From assembly GCA_026706735.1 (NCBI GenBank), contig JAPOYD010000081.1:1-37995 (forward strand): a DNA stretch of 37,995 nucleotides, read 5' to 3'. This document shows, piece after piece, positions 16,423 to 24,979 of this stretch. Position numbers and translations under genes: made by a program. Every line of letters begins with the position of its first letter. The first letter of the stretch is position 1. This stretch comes from Nitrospinota bacterium. Lineage in GTDB: Bacteria > UBA8248. Under the pieces are notes generated by a model, which was not told where the DNA came from, did no database searches, and was given only the letters and a program-made list of their open reading frames with translations.

Positions 16423-17709
16423 CTACATGGCTTCCCACTTGAACGGATGAACGAACTTGGCGGAGGCGATCTTGCTCGGGAAGATCACCTCGGGCACCAC
16501 CTTGCCGTTCTTGATCTGGTTCTGCAGAGCGAGCCGTGTGCCGCCGACCTGCAGTCCGGAATCGGCATGGCCCAGCGGGTTCACCCGGAAGCGTCCGAAC
16601 ACGGTGGCGCGGTCGAGCGAGAACATGACGTCGCGGATCGCCGAGCGATTCTCCACCGAGCCGGCCCGTTTGACCGCCTCCTCGAGAATCTGGCAGCCGC
16701 CGTATCCGGCCGCCGCGAGCCAGTCGGGCGCCTTGTTGTACTCCTTGGCGAAGGCGTCGACGAACTTCTTGTTGCCGGGCCAGTCGGCCGTCGGGAGCCA
16801 TTCGGTGTCGCTGCAATGCCAGGCCGCGTTCTTGCCGAGCGCCTGATTGAAATCCACGTGGCCGAGAGCGGACATGTACCAGATCGCCTTGGGCGCCCAT
16901 TTCAACGAAAGGGCGGCCTTGGCAATCAGGATGGAGTCGGCCGAGTAGCCGCCGCCGCAGACCACCTCGGCGCCGGCGTCGCGGGCCTTGCGGATCAGCG
17001 GCACCATGTCCTGAATCCCGATGGGATAGGCCTCGTCGAGAACGAGGTCGAGGCCCGCGGCCAGGATCCGCTTGCGCACGCCCTCCGCCGCGGCGATCGG
17101 CATCGCGTCGTCGATGTGCAGGAGGGCGACCTTCTTCATCCCGGCGTTCTTGCACATCACCTCCATGCCGGCGAATCGATCGCGGCTCGGGACCATGAGC
17201 TGCACCTGCCAGTTGAGTTTCTGTTTCAGCCATATCTTCTGGCTGGAGGCGGTGGCGCTGACGGTAGGAATCTTCGCCGCGGCGATGATGGGCCGCACCG
17301 CCAGGTTGATGGAGCTGGCGTAGGGGCCGAGCAGCAGATCGACCTTCTGGTTGTGGATGAGATGCAGCATGAGCCGCGCGCCCTGGGTGGGGTCGCTCGT
17401 ATCGTCGAGAACGGTCAGCTCGACCTTGCGTCCGTCGATGAGCCCGGGTCCGCTGTGCGGAAGCTTCTCGTTGCCGTAGCTGTACCCCTTCTCGTTGATG
17501 TGCTTGGCCCATAGCTTGTAGCCCTCGACGCAGTAGAGCGCCTCGCGGGAATACCGCCCGGTGAGCGGCATCGGGCAGCCGATCTTGATGGGCTTCGCGG
17601 CGCGCGCCGACGTCAGGATTCCCGGCGCCGCCAGGGTGCTGAGGCCGGCCAGTGAACCAGCGGTTGAATACTTCAGGAACTCGCGTCTCGTGATTATGCT
17701 CTTGGACAT
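16423..17709 (-). CDS. Tat-exported periplasmic binding protein of the Liv/urea-type importer
   Basis: A 428-residue periplasmic substrate-binding protein of the Peripla_BP_6 (LivJ/UrtA/AmiC-like) family. The N-terminus carries a twin-arginine signal: TRREFLK, a hydrophobic stretch, then a likely cleavage site at ARA-AKP. The mature protein opens with KIGCPMPLTGRYSREALYCVEGYK, written here in part, the usual first strand of this fold. The ATG at 17709 is chosen because GGAGGAGC lies just upstream and the Tat motif follows; a longer frame upstream is not needed. It is the first gene of the livH-M-G-F operon with the M20-type hydrolase at the end. Tat export suggests a protein that folds in the cytoplasm first. 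The ligand is probably an amide, N-acyl compound or amino acid, by inference from the hydrolase. Confidence 0.9.
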   Translation of the reverse strand: MSKSIITRREFLKYSTAGSLAGLSTLAAPGILTSARAAKPIKIGCPMPLTGRYSREALYCVEGYKLWAKHINEKGYSYGNEKLPHSGPGLIDGRKVELTVLDDTSDPTQGARLMLHLIHNQKVDLLLGPYASSINLAVRPIIAAAKIPTVSATASSQKIWLKQKLNWQVQLMVPSRDRFAGMEVMCKNAGMKKVALLHIDDAMPIAAAEGVRKRILAAGLDLVLDEAYPIGIQDMVPLIRKARDAGAEVVCGGGYSADSILIAKAALSLKWAPKAIWYMSALGHVDFNQALGKNAAWHCSDTEWLPTADWPGNKKFVDAFAKEYNKAPDWLAAAGYGGCQILEEAVKRAGSVENRSAIRDVMFSLDRATVFGRFRVNPLGHADSGLQVGGTRLALQNQIKNGKVVPEVIFPSKIASAKFVHPFKWEAM

Positions 17710-18095
17710 ACCTGCTCCTCCCTGATGTGTGCGATCGAACCGTCTCGCTTTGCGGGCCATCACCGACGGGTGTTCGAACGGGCGTCATCGCGAGCAGTCG
17801 ACTCCTCACGCCGCAATTCAAACGCCGGGCGGTTCGTTACGCCCCGCACGATGGATAAAAAAGCCAGTATGGATACTGCATGGTACCACCGGGACCCCGC
17901 CGAAGCAAACGATCGCGGGGGAGGACGGAACCCGGTTGCGGATCCGAAAAGGCGCGGGAGCCGGGCGCCGCCGAAGTGGAACCCGCCCGGGCCATTCTCG
18001 ACATGACGGACGGCGCGAGGGCCGACGCAGCGCTCGAAATCGTCGGCGGCAGGGGCCGCCCCGGCCCCCGACTCATTTTCCAATCTTGTGCTTCA

Positions 18096-18129
18096 TTGAC
18101 AACTTAGGTAACATTTCTCATCTTATAAG
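18096..18129 (+). promoter_or_regulatory. weak candidate promoter for the NitT/TauT-type operon
   Basis: A perfect -35 word TTGACA is at 18096-18101. The best -10-like word, TTATAA (18123-18128), is 21 nt away, longer than ideal; shorter spacings give poorer -10 words. The AT-rich setting supports a promoter here, but the exact one is uncertain. Confidence 0.3.
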
Positions 18130-18162
18130 CTCTCTTTTTATTGGCTACCGGCATATTTGTGG

Positions 18163-18230
18163 ACCTGGAGAACGGAGTTGCCCGTCCGTGGCGAGTACGT
18201 CTCCAGGTTGGGGGGTGAATGCGTACCTGG
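18163..18230 (+). promoter_or_regulatory. structured leader with mutually exclusive stems
   Basis: ACCTGGAGA (18163-18171) pairs with TCTCCAGGT (18200-18208), enclosing a small stem ACGGA / TCCGT (18172-18176 with 18185-18189). A second copy of ACCTGG at 18225-18230 can instead pair with the same CCAGGT (18203-18208); this alternative stem is followed by GGGGCTTTTC, a weak terminator-like tail. The binding-protein ribosome site follows at 18261. This is the design of an attenuator or riboswitch, but I recognise no known class. Confidence 0.4.
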
Positions 18231-18275
18231 GGGGCTTTTCCTCACCAAAGCGTAGTCAAAAGGAGGGTTTTCGAT

Positions 18276-19322
18276 ATGAAGAGCGCGTGGAAACGATTCA
18301 ATTTTTTACTGCTCGTTGCGGTTGTGGCGGTCTGGGCCTTCGGTTCGGGCGCCGGCGACTCGGAAGCGGCCAAGTATAAACTCGTCGTGGGCTCGGGGGG
18401 CGGCAACATCGGGGCGCCCATCCACGTCGCCAAGGTGAAGGGCTACTTCGCGCAGGAAGACCTCGAGATTTCTCACAAGATCTTCTCCTCCGGCGCGGCC
18501 ATGGTCGAGGCGCTCGCGGCGGGCGGCGTCGAGCTGGGCCACTCGGGGGATCTGCCGTTCGTCTCGCTGGCCGCCGCCAACGTGCCCGCCTGCATCATCG
18601 CCCAGAACGGGCAGGACAAGGATTACCTCGAGATTTTCGTCGGCAAGGACTTAGGCATGACGAAACCCACCGACTTCTACGGGAAGAAGATCGGATTGCG
18701 GTTCGCGTCCGCGGCCCACATCCTGTGGATCAATTTTATTGAAAGATACAAACTGGACGCCAAGAAGATCCGGGTGGTGAACCTGACGCCGAACGATCTC
18801 ATCGCCGCCTTCAAGAACAAGGACGTAGACGGTGGGGTGGTCTGGTATCCGCATCTGACGACGGCGGAGCAGGTCCGGCCGACGCATTTTGCGCATTCCC
18901 AGTTGCTCAACAAGTTCGGCAAAATGGCGAAGCCCGCCAACATCCACCTTTCCTTCACCCTCATCAGCGCGCGGAAAGCGGCCCTGAAGAACAAGCCGGA
19001 CGCCATGAAGGCGTATATGCGCGCGATGCTGAAGTCCTACCGGTTCATGAACGATTCAGGGAATCGCGCGGAGTTTCTCAGCATCCTGGGCAAGGCGTAC
19101 AAGATGTCCACGCCCGCGATGAAACCCATTCTTGACAACACTTTCTACAGGCTTGAGATTACGGATGAAATGGTGAACGCCGAGCAGGCGGTGGCCGACA
19201 GCATGAAAAGGGTCGGCAGGAAGCTCAAGAGAACGCCGAACATGAGAGAATTCGTCTATACGGATCTCCTGAAGTCGGTCGCGAAGGATATGGCGAAGAC
19301 CGAAGGGGCCTGCAAGCTTTAG
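18276..19322 (+). CDS. NitT/TauT-family ABC transporter substrate-binding protein
   Basis: A 348-residue periplasmic binding protein of the SsuA/TauA/NMT1-like family. A Sec-type signal peptide spans about residues 1-32 (positive KSAWKR, then a hydrophobic core, then SEA-AKY as likely cleavage). The mature start KLVVGSGGGNIGAPIHVAK, written in part, and the segment GAAMVEALAAGGVELGHSGDLPF are typical of this family, where the ligand lies between the two lobes. AGGAGGG at 18261-18267 fixes the ATG at 18276. The genes for the ATPase and two permeases follow. Family ligands include sulfonates, taurine, nitrate, cyanate and thiamine precursors; nothing here selects one. Confidence 0.9.
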   Translation: MKSAWKRFNFLLLVAVVAVWAFGSGAGDSEAAKYKLVVGSGGGNIGAPIHVAKVKGYFAQEDLEISHKIFSSGAAMVEALAAGGVELGHSGDLPFVSLAAANVPACIIAQNGQDKDYLEIFVGKDLGMTKPTDFYGKKIGLRFASAAHILWINFIERYKLDAKKIRVVNLTPNDLIAAFKNKDVDGGVVWYPHLTTAEQVRPTHFAHSQLLNKFGKMAKPANIHLSFTLISARKAALKNKPDAMKAYMRAMLKSYRFMNDSGNRAEFLSILGKAYKMSTPAMKPILDNTFYRLEITDEMVNAEQAVADSMKRVGRKLKRTPNMREFVYTDLLKSVAKDMAKTEGACKL

Positions 19323-19372
19323 GGGGACAGTTTCACCTTACCGGTTTGGGGTGTCTGTATGGAATTTCCGGT

Positions 19373-20185
19373 ATGACGGTCAGTCTGCAAGTTAACGGGG
19401 TCTCGAAAGAATTCGTCGACCGGCGCTCCAAATCGACGGTGCGTGCGCTGGATGAAATCAACCTCGAGGTCCAGAAAGGCGAAGTCATCTGCATCCTCGG
19501 TCCCAGCGGATGCGGAAAATCCACTCTCCTGAACATCGTCGCGGGATTTCTCCCCCCCTCGGGGGGAGAAGTCCGCGTCGACGGGCGTCCGGTCGTCGAG
19601 CCGGGACCCGACCGGGGTTTCGTCTTCCAGGAATTCGCCCTTTTCCCCTGGCGGACGGTGCTCCAGAACATCGAGTTCGGTCCCGTTCTGAAGGGGATGG
19701 AAAAAGGCGACCGGCACGCCCGCGCGCGGGAACTCATCCAGCGCATCCACCTCACGGGATTCGAGGACAAATTCCCCTTCGAGCTCTCGGGCGGCATGAA
19801 GCAGCGCGTGGGGATCGCCCGGGCGCTGGCGAACGATCCCGAAGTGCTGTTGATGGACGAGCCTTTTGGCGCATTGGACGCCCAGACGCGCCGGGTGATG
19901 CAGGAAGAGCTCCTGAAGCTCCTCGGCGAGACGCAGAAAACCGTCCTCTTCGTGACCCACGCCATCGACGAGGCCATCGTTCTGGCCGACCGGGTGATGA
20001 TCATGACGGCCCGCCCGGGCCAGGTGAAGGCTCTTCTCGGCGTCGACCTCCCCCGTCCCCGGGAGAGGACTTCTCCCGAATTCAACGAACTGTACCGGAC
20101 GATGGACGACCTCATCCGGGTCGAGGTGGAGAAGTCGCTTGAAGTGCAGGATTCCGGCGCCGCGGCTTCGGGAGAGGGCGCATGA
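19373..20185 (+). CDS. NitT/TauT-family ABC transporter ATPase
   Basis: A 270-residue ABC ATPase of the SsuB/TauB type. Walker A GPSGCGKST is at residues 43-51, the signature is LSGGMKQRVGIARAL, and Walker B is VLLMDEPFGALD, the wording typical of this family. The Q-loop FQEFALFPW is also characteristic. The ATG at 19373 is chosen because family similarity begins right after it (SLQVNGVSKEF); upstream in-frame starts are possible. The stop overlaps the start of the first permease (ATGA at 20182-20185), so the genes are translationally coupled. Confidence 0.92.
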   Translation: MTVSLQVNGVSKEFVDRRSKSTVRALDEINLEVQKGEVICILGPSGCGKSTLLNIVAGFLPPSGGEVRVDGRPVVEPGPDRGFVFQEFALFPWRTVLQNIEFGPVLKGMEKGDRHARARELIQRIHLTGFEDKFPFELSGGMKQRVGIARALANDPEVLLMDEPFGALDAQTRRVMQEELLKLLGETQKTVLFVTHAIDEAIVLADRVMIMTARPGQVKALLGVDLPRPRERTSPEFNELYRTMDDLIRVEVEKSLEVQDSGAAASGEGA

Positions 20186-20952
20186 ACAGAAAATTCGTGA
20201 CGCGCGTCATCTCCATCGGGGGATTGTTTACCCTCTGGTTCGTGGTGACGAAATACCAACTGGTCAATCCGCTCTTCCTGCCGCCTCCCAAAGATGTCTG
20301 GGAGGGAGCGGTCGATCTGATTCAGGCGGGTGAGCTGCGGGAGCACATCGCCGCCAGCCTCTGGCGAATGTTCATGGGTTTCGTCGTCGGTTCGGTTACC
20401 GGCGTAGTCATCGGAATCCTGATGGGCCAGTTCCGCCTCTTCCACGCGGCGGTGGGGCCGTTGGTCGAAATCATCCGGCCCATTCCCGGCCTGGCCTGGA
20501 TCCCGGTGGCCCTTATTTGGTTCGGCATCGAAGACGCCTCCAAGGTATTCATCATATCCATGGGCGTGTTCATCGCCGTCGTCACCAATACCTTTGTGGG
20601 GGTCCGCTCGCTGGACCCCGTTCTGGTACGCGCCGCGCGCAGCCTGGGGGCCAACCACCGGGACATTTTCTTCCGCGTGGTCCTTCCCGGATCCCTCCCT
20701 TACATCTTCACCGGTTTCCGGCTGGGCGTTCAGGTCTCCTTCGCCCTGCTGGTCGCGGCGGAGCTGGTGGGTTCCACGTCGGGCCTGGGATTCCTGATTC
20801 AGGACGCCCGGAATTATTTCCGCGGGGATCTGGTCATCCTGGGCATGGCCGTAATCGGCGCTTTGGGATTCAGCATCACGCGCCTCGTGGAAATCGTGGA
20901 CAGGTGGCTTCTCCGCTGGCAACCCACGAGCCGCGAAGGCACGTTCTACTAG
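20182..20952 (+). CDS. NitT/TauT-family ABC transporter permease, first copy
   Basis: A 256-residue inner-membrane permease of the SsuC/TauC type (BPD_transp_1 fold), with about six helices. The EAA coupling loop is visible as AARSLGANHRDIFFRVVLPGSLPYIFTG, quoted by its parts AARSLGA and VVLPGSLP. The ATG overlaps the ATPase stop codon. It is followed 8 bp later by a second permease gene of nearly equal length, so the pore may be a heterodimer rather than the usual homodimer. Confidence 0.92.
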   Translation: MNRKFVTRVISIGGLFTLWFVVTKYQLVNPLFLPPPKDVWEGAVDLIQAGELREHIAASLWRMFMGFVVGSVTGVVIGILMGQFRLFHAAVGPLVEIIRPIPGLAWIPVALIWFGIEDASKVFIISMGVFIAVVTNTFVGVRSLDPVLVRAARSLGANHRDIFFRVVLPGSLPYIFTGFRLGVQVSFALLVAAELVGSTSGLGFLIQDARNYFRGDLVILGMAVIGALGFSITRLVEIVDRWLLRWQPTSREGTFY

Positions 20953-20960
20953 GAGAGACG

Positions 20961-21734
20961 TTGCAAACGCAATCCGTGTCAGGCCGTCTTGGAATATCCA
21001 CCATCTCGGTGGCGGGGTTCGTCGTCCTCTGGCAGCTCTGCGCCACCCTCGAACTGGTGGACCCGCTCATCCTGCCGTCTCCATGGATGACCATCCAGTC
21101 AGGCATCAGGCGCTCCGAGGGGGGCGAGCTCCTCCACCACATCATCGCCTCGGTGGTCCGCATCACCGAGGGGTTCTTCCTGGGCTCCGTCCTGGGCATC
21201 CTGATCGGCCTGCTCATGGGGCAGGTCCGGATCATCGGCGAGGCGCTCGAACCGATCGTGGACATTTTACGGCAGATACCCGAGGTCGCGTGGATTCCCC
21301 TCGCCATCCTGATGTTCCAGATGGGGGAGGGTTCCAAGGTTTTCATCATCACCTACGGCGCGTTGTTTCCCGCCATCATCTGCACCTTCGACGGCGTCAG
21401 GATGACCGATCCCGCCATCATCCGCGCGGCGCGCTCCCTGGGCGCGGGCCGGGGGCAGCTTTTCTGGCGGGTCACGCTGCCCGCCACCCTGCCCCACATC
21501 ATGACCGGGCTGTGGATCGGGCTCGGCTACGCTTTCCGCGGGCTCATCGCGGCGGAGCTGGCGGGAGCGCAGGAGGGAATCGGGTTCATGATCATGCTGG
21601 CGCGCGAAGACAACCTGACCGCGGACGCCTTCATGGGCATGGCGCTCATCGGGGTGATCGGCTTTATCGCCATCTACGGCCTGGGCGCGGTGCGCAACCG
21701 CGTTCTCCGCTGGCACGAGAGCACGCAGGAGTAG
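20961..21734 (+). CDS. NitT/TauT-family ABC transporter permease, second copy
   Basis: A 257-residue permease homologous to the preceding one: the EAA loop AARSLGAGRGQLFWRVTLPATLP and the LVDPLILPSPW entry segment correspond to AARSLGA...VVLPGSLP and LVNPLFLPPP in the first copy. About six helices. No ATG fits the N-terminus. A TTG at 20961 is chosen because AGGAG (20951-20955) stands 5 nt before it; a GTG at 20976 is the alternative. The first gene's stop codon overlaps this ribosome site. The two copies have diverged considerably, so this is an old duplication, not an assembly repeat. Confidence 0.88.
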   Translation: MQTQSVSGRLGISTISVAGFVVLWQLCATLELVDPLILPSPWMTIQSGIRRSEGGELLHHIIASVVRITEGFFLGSVLGILIGLLMGQVRIIGEALEPIVDILRQIPEVAWIPLAILMFQMGEGSKVFIITYGALFPAIICTFDGVRMTDPAIIRAARSLGAGRGQLFWRVTLPATLPHIMTGLWIGLGYAFRGLIAAELAGAQEGIGFMIMLAREDNLTADAFMGMALIGVIGFIAIYGLGAVRNRVLRWHESTQE

Positions 21735-21867
21735 GGTTTCTCATCCGGCCCGCCCTGTCCTTCCATTCGGGTCGGGCGGCAAGGCCCCGCCGAGAGAGAA
21801 GCGCGCGCTATCAGTCCCGCTCAGGAGGAGGAGAAAAGCGCGCAGCCGTCTGGATTGCGTGTGATTG

Positions 21868-23373
21868 CTAAATAAACCCGGCGACGGTGCCCTTCGCCGC
21901 GTCCAGGAAGCTGCCCGGGAAGATGCCCAGCAGAAGCGTCCCCACCACCAGCACCACCATCGCGAAGAAAAGCGAGGGCGCGCTCGAGAGGCTCATCACC
22001 TCCTGGGTCTCGCCACGGTTCTCCATGTAGAGCACCATGATGATGCGGCCGTAGTAGTACATTGAGACCGCGCTCATCACGAGCCCGATGGCGGCGAGCC
22101 AGTAATACTCGTTCTGCACCGCCGCCGCGAAGAGGTAGAGCTTGCCGACGAAGCCGGCCGTCGGCGGAATGCCGCCGAGCGAGAGCAGGAACACCACGAA
22201 GGCCATGCCCGCCCAGGGGTGCGCCTGCCCGATTCCCTTCCAGTCCTCGATGTTGTCGCCCCGGTACCCCTCCCGGCACACGAGAATCAACATCCCGAAG
22301 GCGCCCAGGTTCGTGAACAGGTAGGCGAGCAGATAAAACGCCACAGCACTGATGCCGATGTCCGAGAACGTCACCTTGCCGTCGATAATGCTCATGGAGA
22401 CCACCACGCCCATCAGCACGTAGCCCGCGTGTCCGATGCTCGAGTACGCCAGCATGCGCTTCAGGCTCGTCTGCGCGATGGCCGCCACGTTCCCCCACAC
22501 CATCGTGAACGCCGTGAGCACCCACAACAGGGTGTTCCACCTCTCGGCCATGGCCGGGAACGCCACGAAGAATATCCGCATCAGGGCGGCCACGGTCGCG
22601 AATTTGACGGCCACGGACATGAAGCCCGTAATCGGCGTCGGCGCGCCCGTATAGGCGTCGGGCAGCCACATGTGAAACGGCGCCAACGCCAGCTTGAAGC
22701 CGAAGCCCGCGACGAGGAGGATGAGGCCGAAAATCATCACCGGGTTCTGCGCGATGGCCGCGCCGCCCGAACCTGCGAACGCCTCCGCGATTCCGCGAAT
22801 CGAGGTCGTACCACAAAACCCGTACGTCAGGGCCATGCCGTATAAGAGGATGCCGGAGGCGAAAGCGCCCATGAGGAAATACTTGAGGCCCGCCTCCCGG
22901 CTCAGGGGATCGTGCCGCATGAACGCCACGAGCACGTAGATGCTGATGCTCATGGTCTCGAGCCCCAGGTAGACCGTAAGCAAATCGTTGCCGGACGCCA
23001 TCACGAGCATGCCGAATACCGAGAAGAGCAGCATGGCGTAGAGTTCGCCGTAGTTGATCTTCTCCACCTTGGCGTATTGAAGCATCAGCAGAATGGAAAT
23101 GGCCGTACAGGCCAGCACGCACACCTTCACGAACACGCTCAGGTTGTCGACCACGTAGAAATCGTTGAACGTCGTTCTCGCGCCCCCGCCCCATTGCCCG
23201 AAGGCGACGAGCGCCAGGATCACGACCCCCACGAACGCCACGACGCCCACGCGGGACTTGTTCTCTATCGACACGAACAGGTCGAGGATCAGAACCGCGC
23301 AGACGAGAATGGCCAGCCCTATCTCGGGAAGCGCCAGGGACAAGGCGATGTCGGGAATCACCACTTCCAGCAT
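21868..23373 (-). CDS. nuoN: NADH-quinone oxidoreductase subunit N (cluster B copy)
   Basis: A 501-residue proton-pumping membrane subunit of complex I with about 14 helices. Family marks are GLETMSISIYVLVAFMR, the LKYFLMGAFASG stretch, APFHMWLPDAYTGAPTP and KRMLAYSSIGHAGY. The ATG at 23373 has GGAG 8 nt upstream. It closes the second complex I cluster (nuoA to nuoN) and meets the end of the permease operon tail to tail. A homologous copy is at 31681-33159. No truncation or frameshift is seen. Confidence 0.95.
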   Translation of the reverse strand: MLEVVIPDIALSLALPEIGLAILVCAVLILDLFVSIENKSRVGVVAFVGVVILALVAFGQWGGGARTTFNDFYVVDNLSVFVKVCVLACTAISILLMLQYAKVEKINYGELYAMLLFSVFGMLVMASGNDLLTVYLGLETMSISIYVLVAFMRHDPLSREAGLKYFLMGAFASGILLYGMALTYGFCGTTSIRGIAEAFAGSGGAAIAQNPVMIFGLILLVAGFGFKLALAPFHMWLPDAYTGAPTPITGFMSVAVKFATVAALMRIFFVAFPAMAERWNTLLWVLTAFTMVWGNVAAIAQTSLKRMLAYSSIGHAGYVLMGVVVSMSIIDGKVTFSDIGISAVAFYLLAYLFTNLGAFGMLILVCREGYRGDNIEDWKGIGQAHPWAGMAFVVFLLSLGGIPPTAGFVGKLYLFAAAVQNEYYWLAAIGLVMSAVSMYYYGRIIMVLYMENRGETQEVMSLSSAPSLFFAMVVLVVGTLLLGIFPGSFLDAAKGTVAGFI

Positions 23374-23408
23374 CAGAAAAACTCCATCAAATCAAGCGAA
23401 ATCTCTGT

Positions 23409-24956
23409 TTATTTCTCGAGCTTCGTCATTTTGCCGAGCGCCGCCTTCTGCGGCGCCTCCGCCACGTTCACCATCTTCACGACCTTCTTCACGCTCGCCT
23501 CCATCCTCCCGAGGAACGGCTTGGGATACAGGCCAATCCAGAACATCAGGATGACCAGCGGCAGAAGGTAGAGCACCTCGCGCGCGTTGCAGTCGGTGAG
23601 CTTCTCGTTCTCGGGATTATCCAGATTCCCGAAGAACACCCGCTGGAAGAGCCAGAGCATGTAGGCCGCTCCCAGGACGATGCCGATGACGGCGAAGGCG
23701 GCGTACACGTAGCTCTTCTTGAACGCGCCGATGAGGATCAGGAACTCGCCCACGAACCCGTTCAGCCCCGGCAGCCCGATGCTGCTCAGCATCGTGATGG
23801 CGAAGATCACCGTAAAGACCGGCACGACTTTCGAGAGGCCGCCGTAATCGGAGATGAGGCGCGTATGACGCCTCTCGTAAACGACGCCCACCAGGAGGAA
23901 CAAGGCGCCCGTGCTGATTCCGTGGTTGATCATCTGAAGCTGTCCGCCGAGCACGCCCTGCTCGTTCAGGGCGAAGATGCCCAGCATCACGAAGCCCAGG
24001 TGGCTCACGGAGGAATAGGCCACCAGCTTCTTGATGTCGGTCTGCGCCATGGCCACCAGCGCCCCGTAGATGATCCCGATGATGGAGAGCAACACCATGA
24101 AGGGCACGAAAACATGGCTCGCCTGGGGCAGCAGGGGCAGGGCGAAGCGCACGAATCCGTAGGTTCCCATTTTCAACAGGATGCCCGCCAAGATCACGCT
24201 GCCCGCCGTGGGCGCTTCCACGTGCGCGTCCGGCAGCCAGGTGTGGAAGGGGAACATGGGGACCTTGATGGCGAAGCCGATGAAGAACGCCAGGAATATC
24301 CATATCTGGAGCGACAGCGGTATCTTCGGCCCCACGGCGTAGAGCTCCACCAGGTCGAACGTGAGGGTGCCGGTGCCCATCTTGAAGTTGGCGAAGTAGT
24401 ACGCCAGGATTCCCAGCAGCATCAACACGCTGCCGAACAGCGTATAGAGGAAGAACTTGATCGCCGCATAGAGCTTCCTCGGCCCGCCCCACACGCCGAT
24501 GAGGAAGTACATCGGCACCAGGGTGATCTCGAAGAACACGTAGAAGAGGAAGATATCGAGCGCGATGAAGGTGCCCAGCATGCCGGTCGCCAGCAAGAGG
24601 AGGCAGACGTAGTATTCCTTTTCGCGCTCCTCGATGGCGGTGAACGAGCACACGACCCCCACGATCATCGTCAGCGTCGTGAGCAGGACGAGCAGCACGC
24701 TGATCCCGTCGATGCCGACGAAGTAGCTCACCCCGATGGTGGGTATCCAGCTCACCTTCTCCACGAACTGGAATCCGGCTTCGGACTGATCGAAACTGAA
24801 CCAAAGCGGAAGCGAGATCAGGAAGTCCAAGACCACCACCGCCGTGGCGAAACCCTTGATGGCTTTCGTCTGCTCTTTCTTCATGAAGAGCATGATAATC
24901 ACCGCGCCCAACGCGGGCAGGAAGGTGATCAGCGTAAGAAGCGGCATGTTACTCAT
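23409..24956 (-). CDS. nuoM: NADH-quinone oxidoreductase subunit M (cluster B copy)
   Basis: A 515-residue antiporter-like membrane subunit. The essential membrane glutamate is E143 (FFEITLVPMY). The lysine-bearing segments FAIKVPMFPFHTWLPDAH and LLKMGTYGF, and GLPGLNGFVGEF in the second half-channel, are all present. GGAGGAA stands 2-3 nt before the ATG at 24956. Its paralogue at 33162-34718 aligns without a gap over the first 150 residues. The C-terminal tail beyond the last helix is lysine- and alanine-rich. Confidence 0.96.
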   Translation of the reverse strand: MSNMPLLTLITFLPALGAVIIMLFMKKEQTKAIKGFATAVVVLDFLISLPLWFSFDQSEAGFQFVEKVSWIPTIGVSYFVGIDGISVLLVLLTTLTMIVGVVCSFTAIEEREKEYYVCLLLLATGMLGTFIALDIFLFYVFFEITLVPMYFLIGVWGGPRKLYAAIKFFLYTLFGSVLMLLGILAYYFANFKMGTGTLTFDLVELYAVGPKIPLSLQIWIFLAFFIGFAIKVPMFPFHTWLPDAHVEAPTAGSVILAGILLKMGTYGFVRFALPLLPQASHVFVPFMVLLSIIGIIYGALVAMAQTDIKKLVAYSSVSHLGFVMLGIFALNEQGVLGGQLQMINHGISTGALFLLVGVVYERRHTRLISDYGGLSKVVPVFTVIFAITMLSSIGLPGLNGFVGEFLILIGAFKKSYVYAAFAVIGIVLGAAYMLWLFQRVFFGNLDNPENEKLTDCNAREVLYLLPLVILMFWIGLYPKPFLGRMEASVKKVVKMVNVAEAPQKAALGKMTKLEK

Positions 24957-24979
24957 AGTTCCTCCAAAACCTCATCGCA

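Larger units (their letters stand above)
17710..18275. other. divergent regulatory gap between two ABC operons
   Basis: 566 bp with no supported gene. The left part (17710-18070) is GC-rich. The stretch 18071-18150 is clearly AT-rich and promoter-like. From 18163 to 18230 the sequence can form two competing stem-loops (listed separately). The ribosome binding sites of both operons flank the gap. No regulator gene is near. Confidence 0.6.

Noticed and set aside
15418-17514. 698-codon plus-strand open frame opposite livH and the binding protein
   Set aside because: No family resemblance and biased composition; the minus-strand genes are well supported.
18163-18230. TPP or guanidine riboswitch
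   Set aside because: The conserved core words of those classes, such as CTGAGA for TPP, are not present.
21750-21786. Hairpin between the convergent permease and nuoN ends as a terminator
   Set aside because: The stem is interrupted by a bulge, has a 13-nt loop and no U-run; too weak to call.
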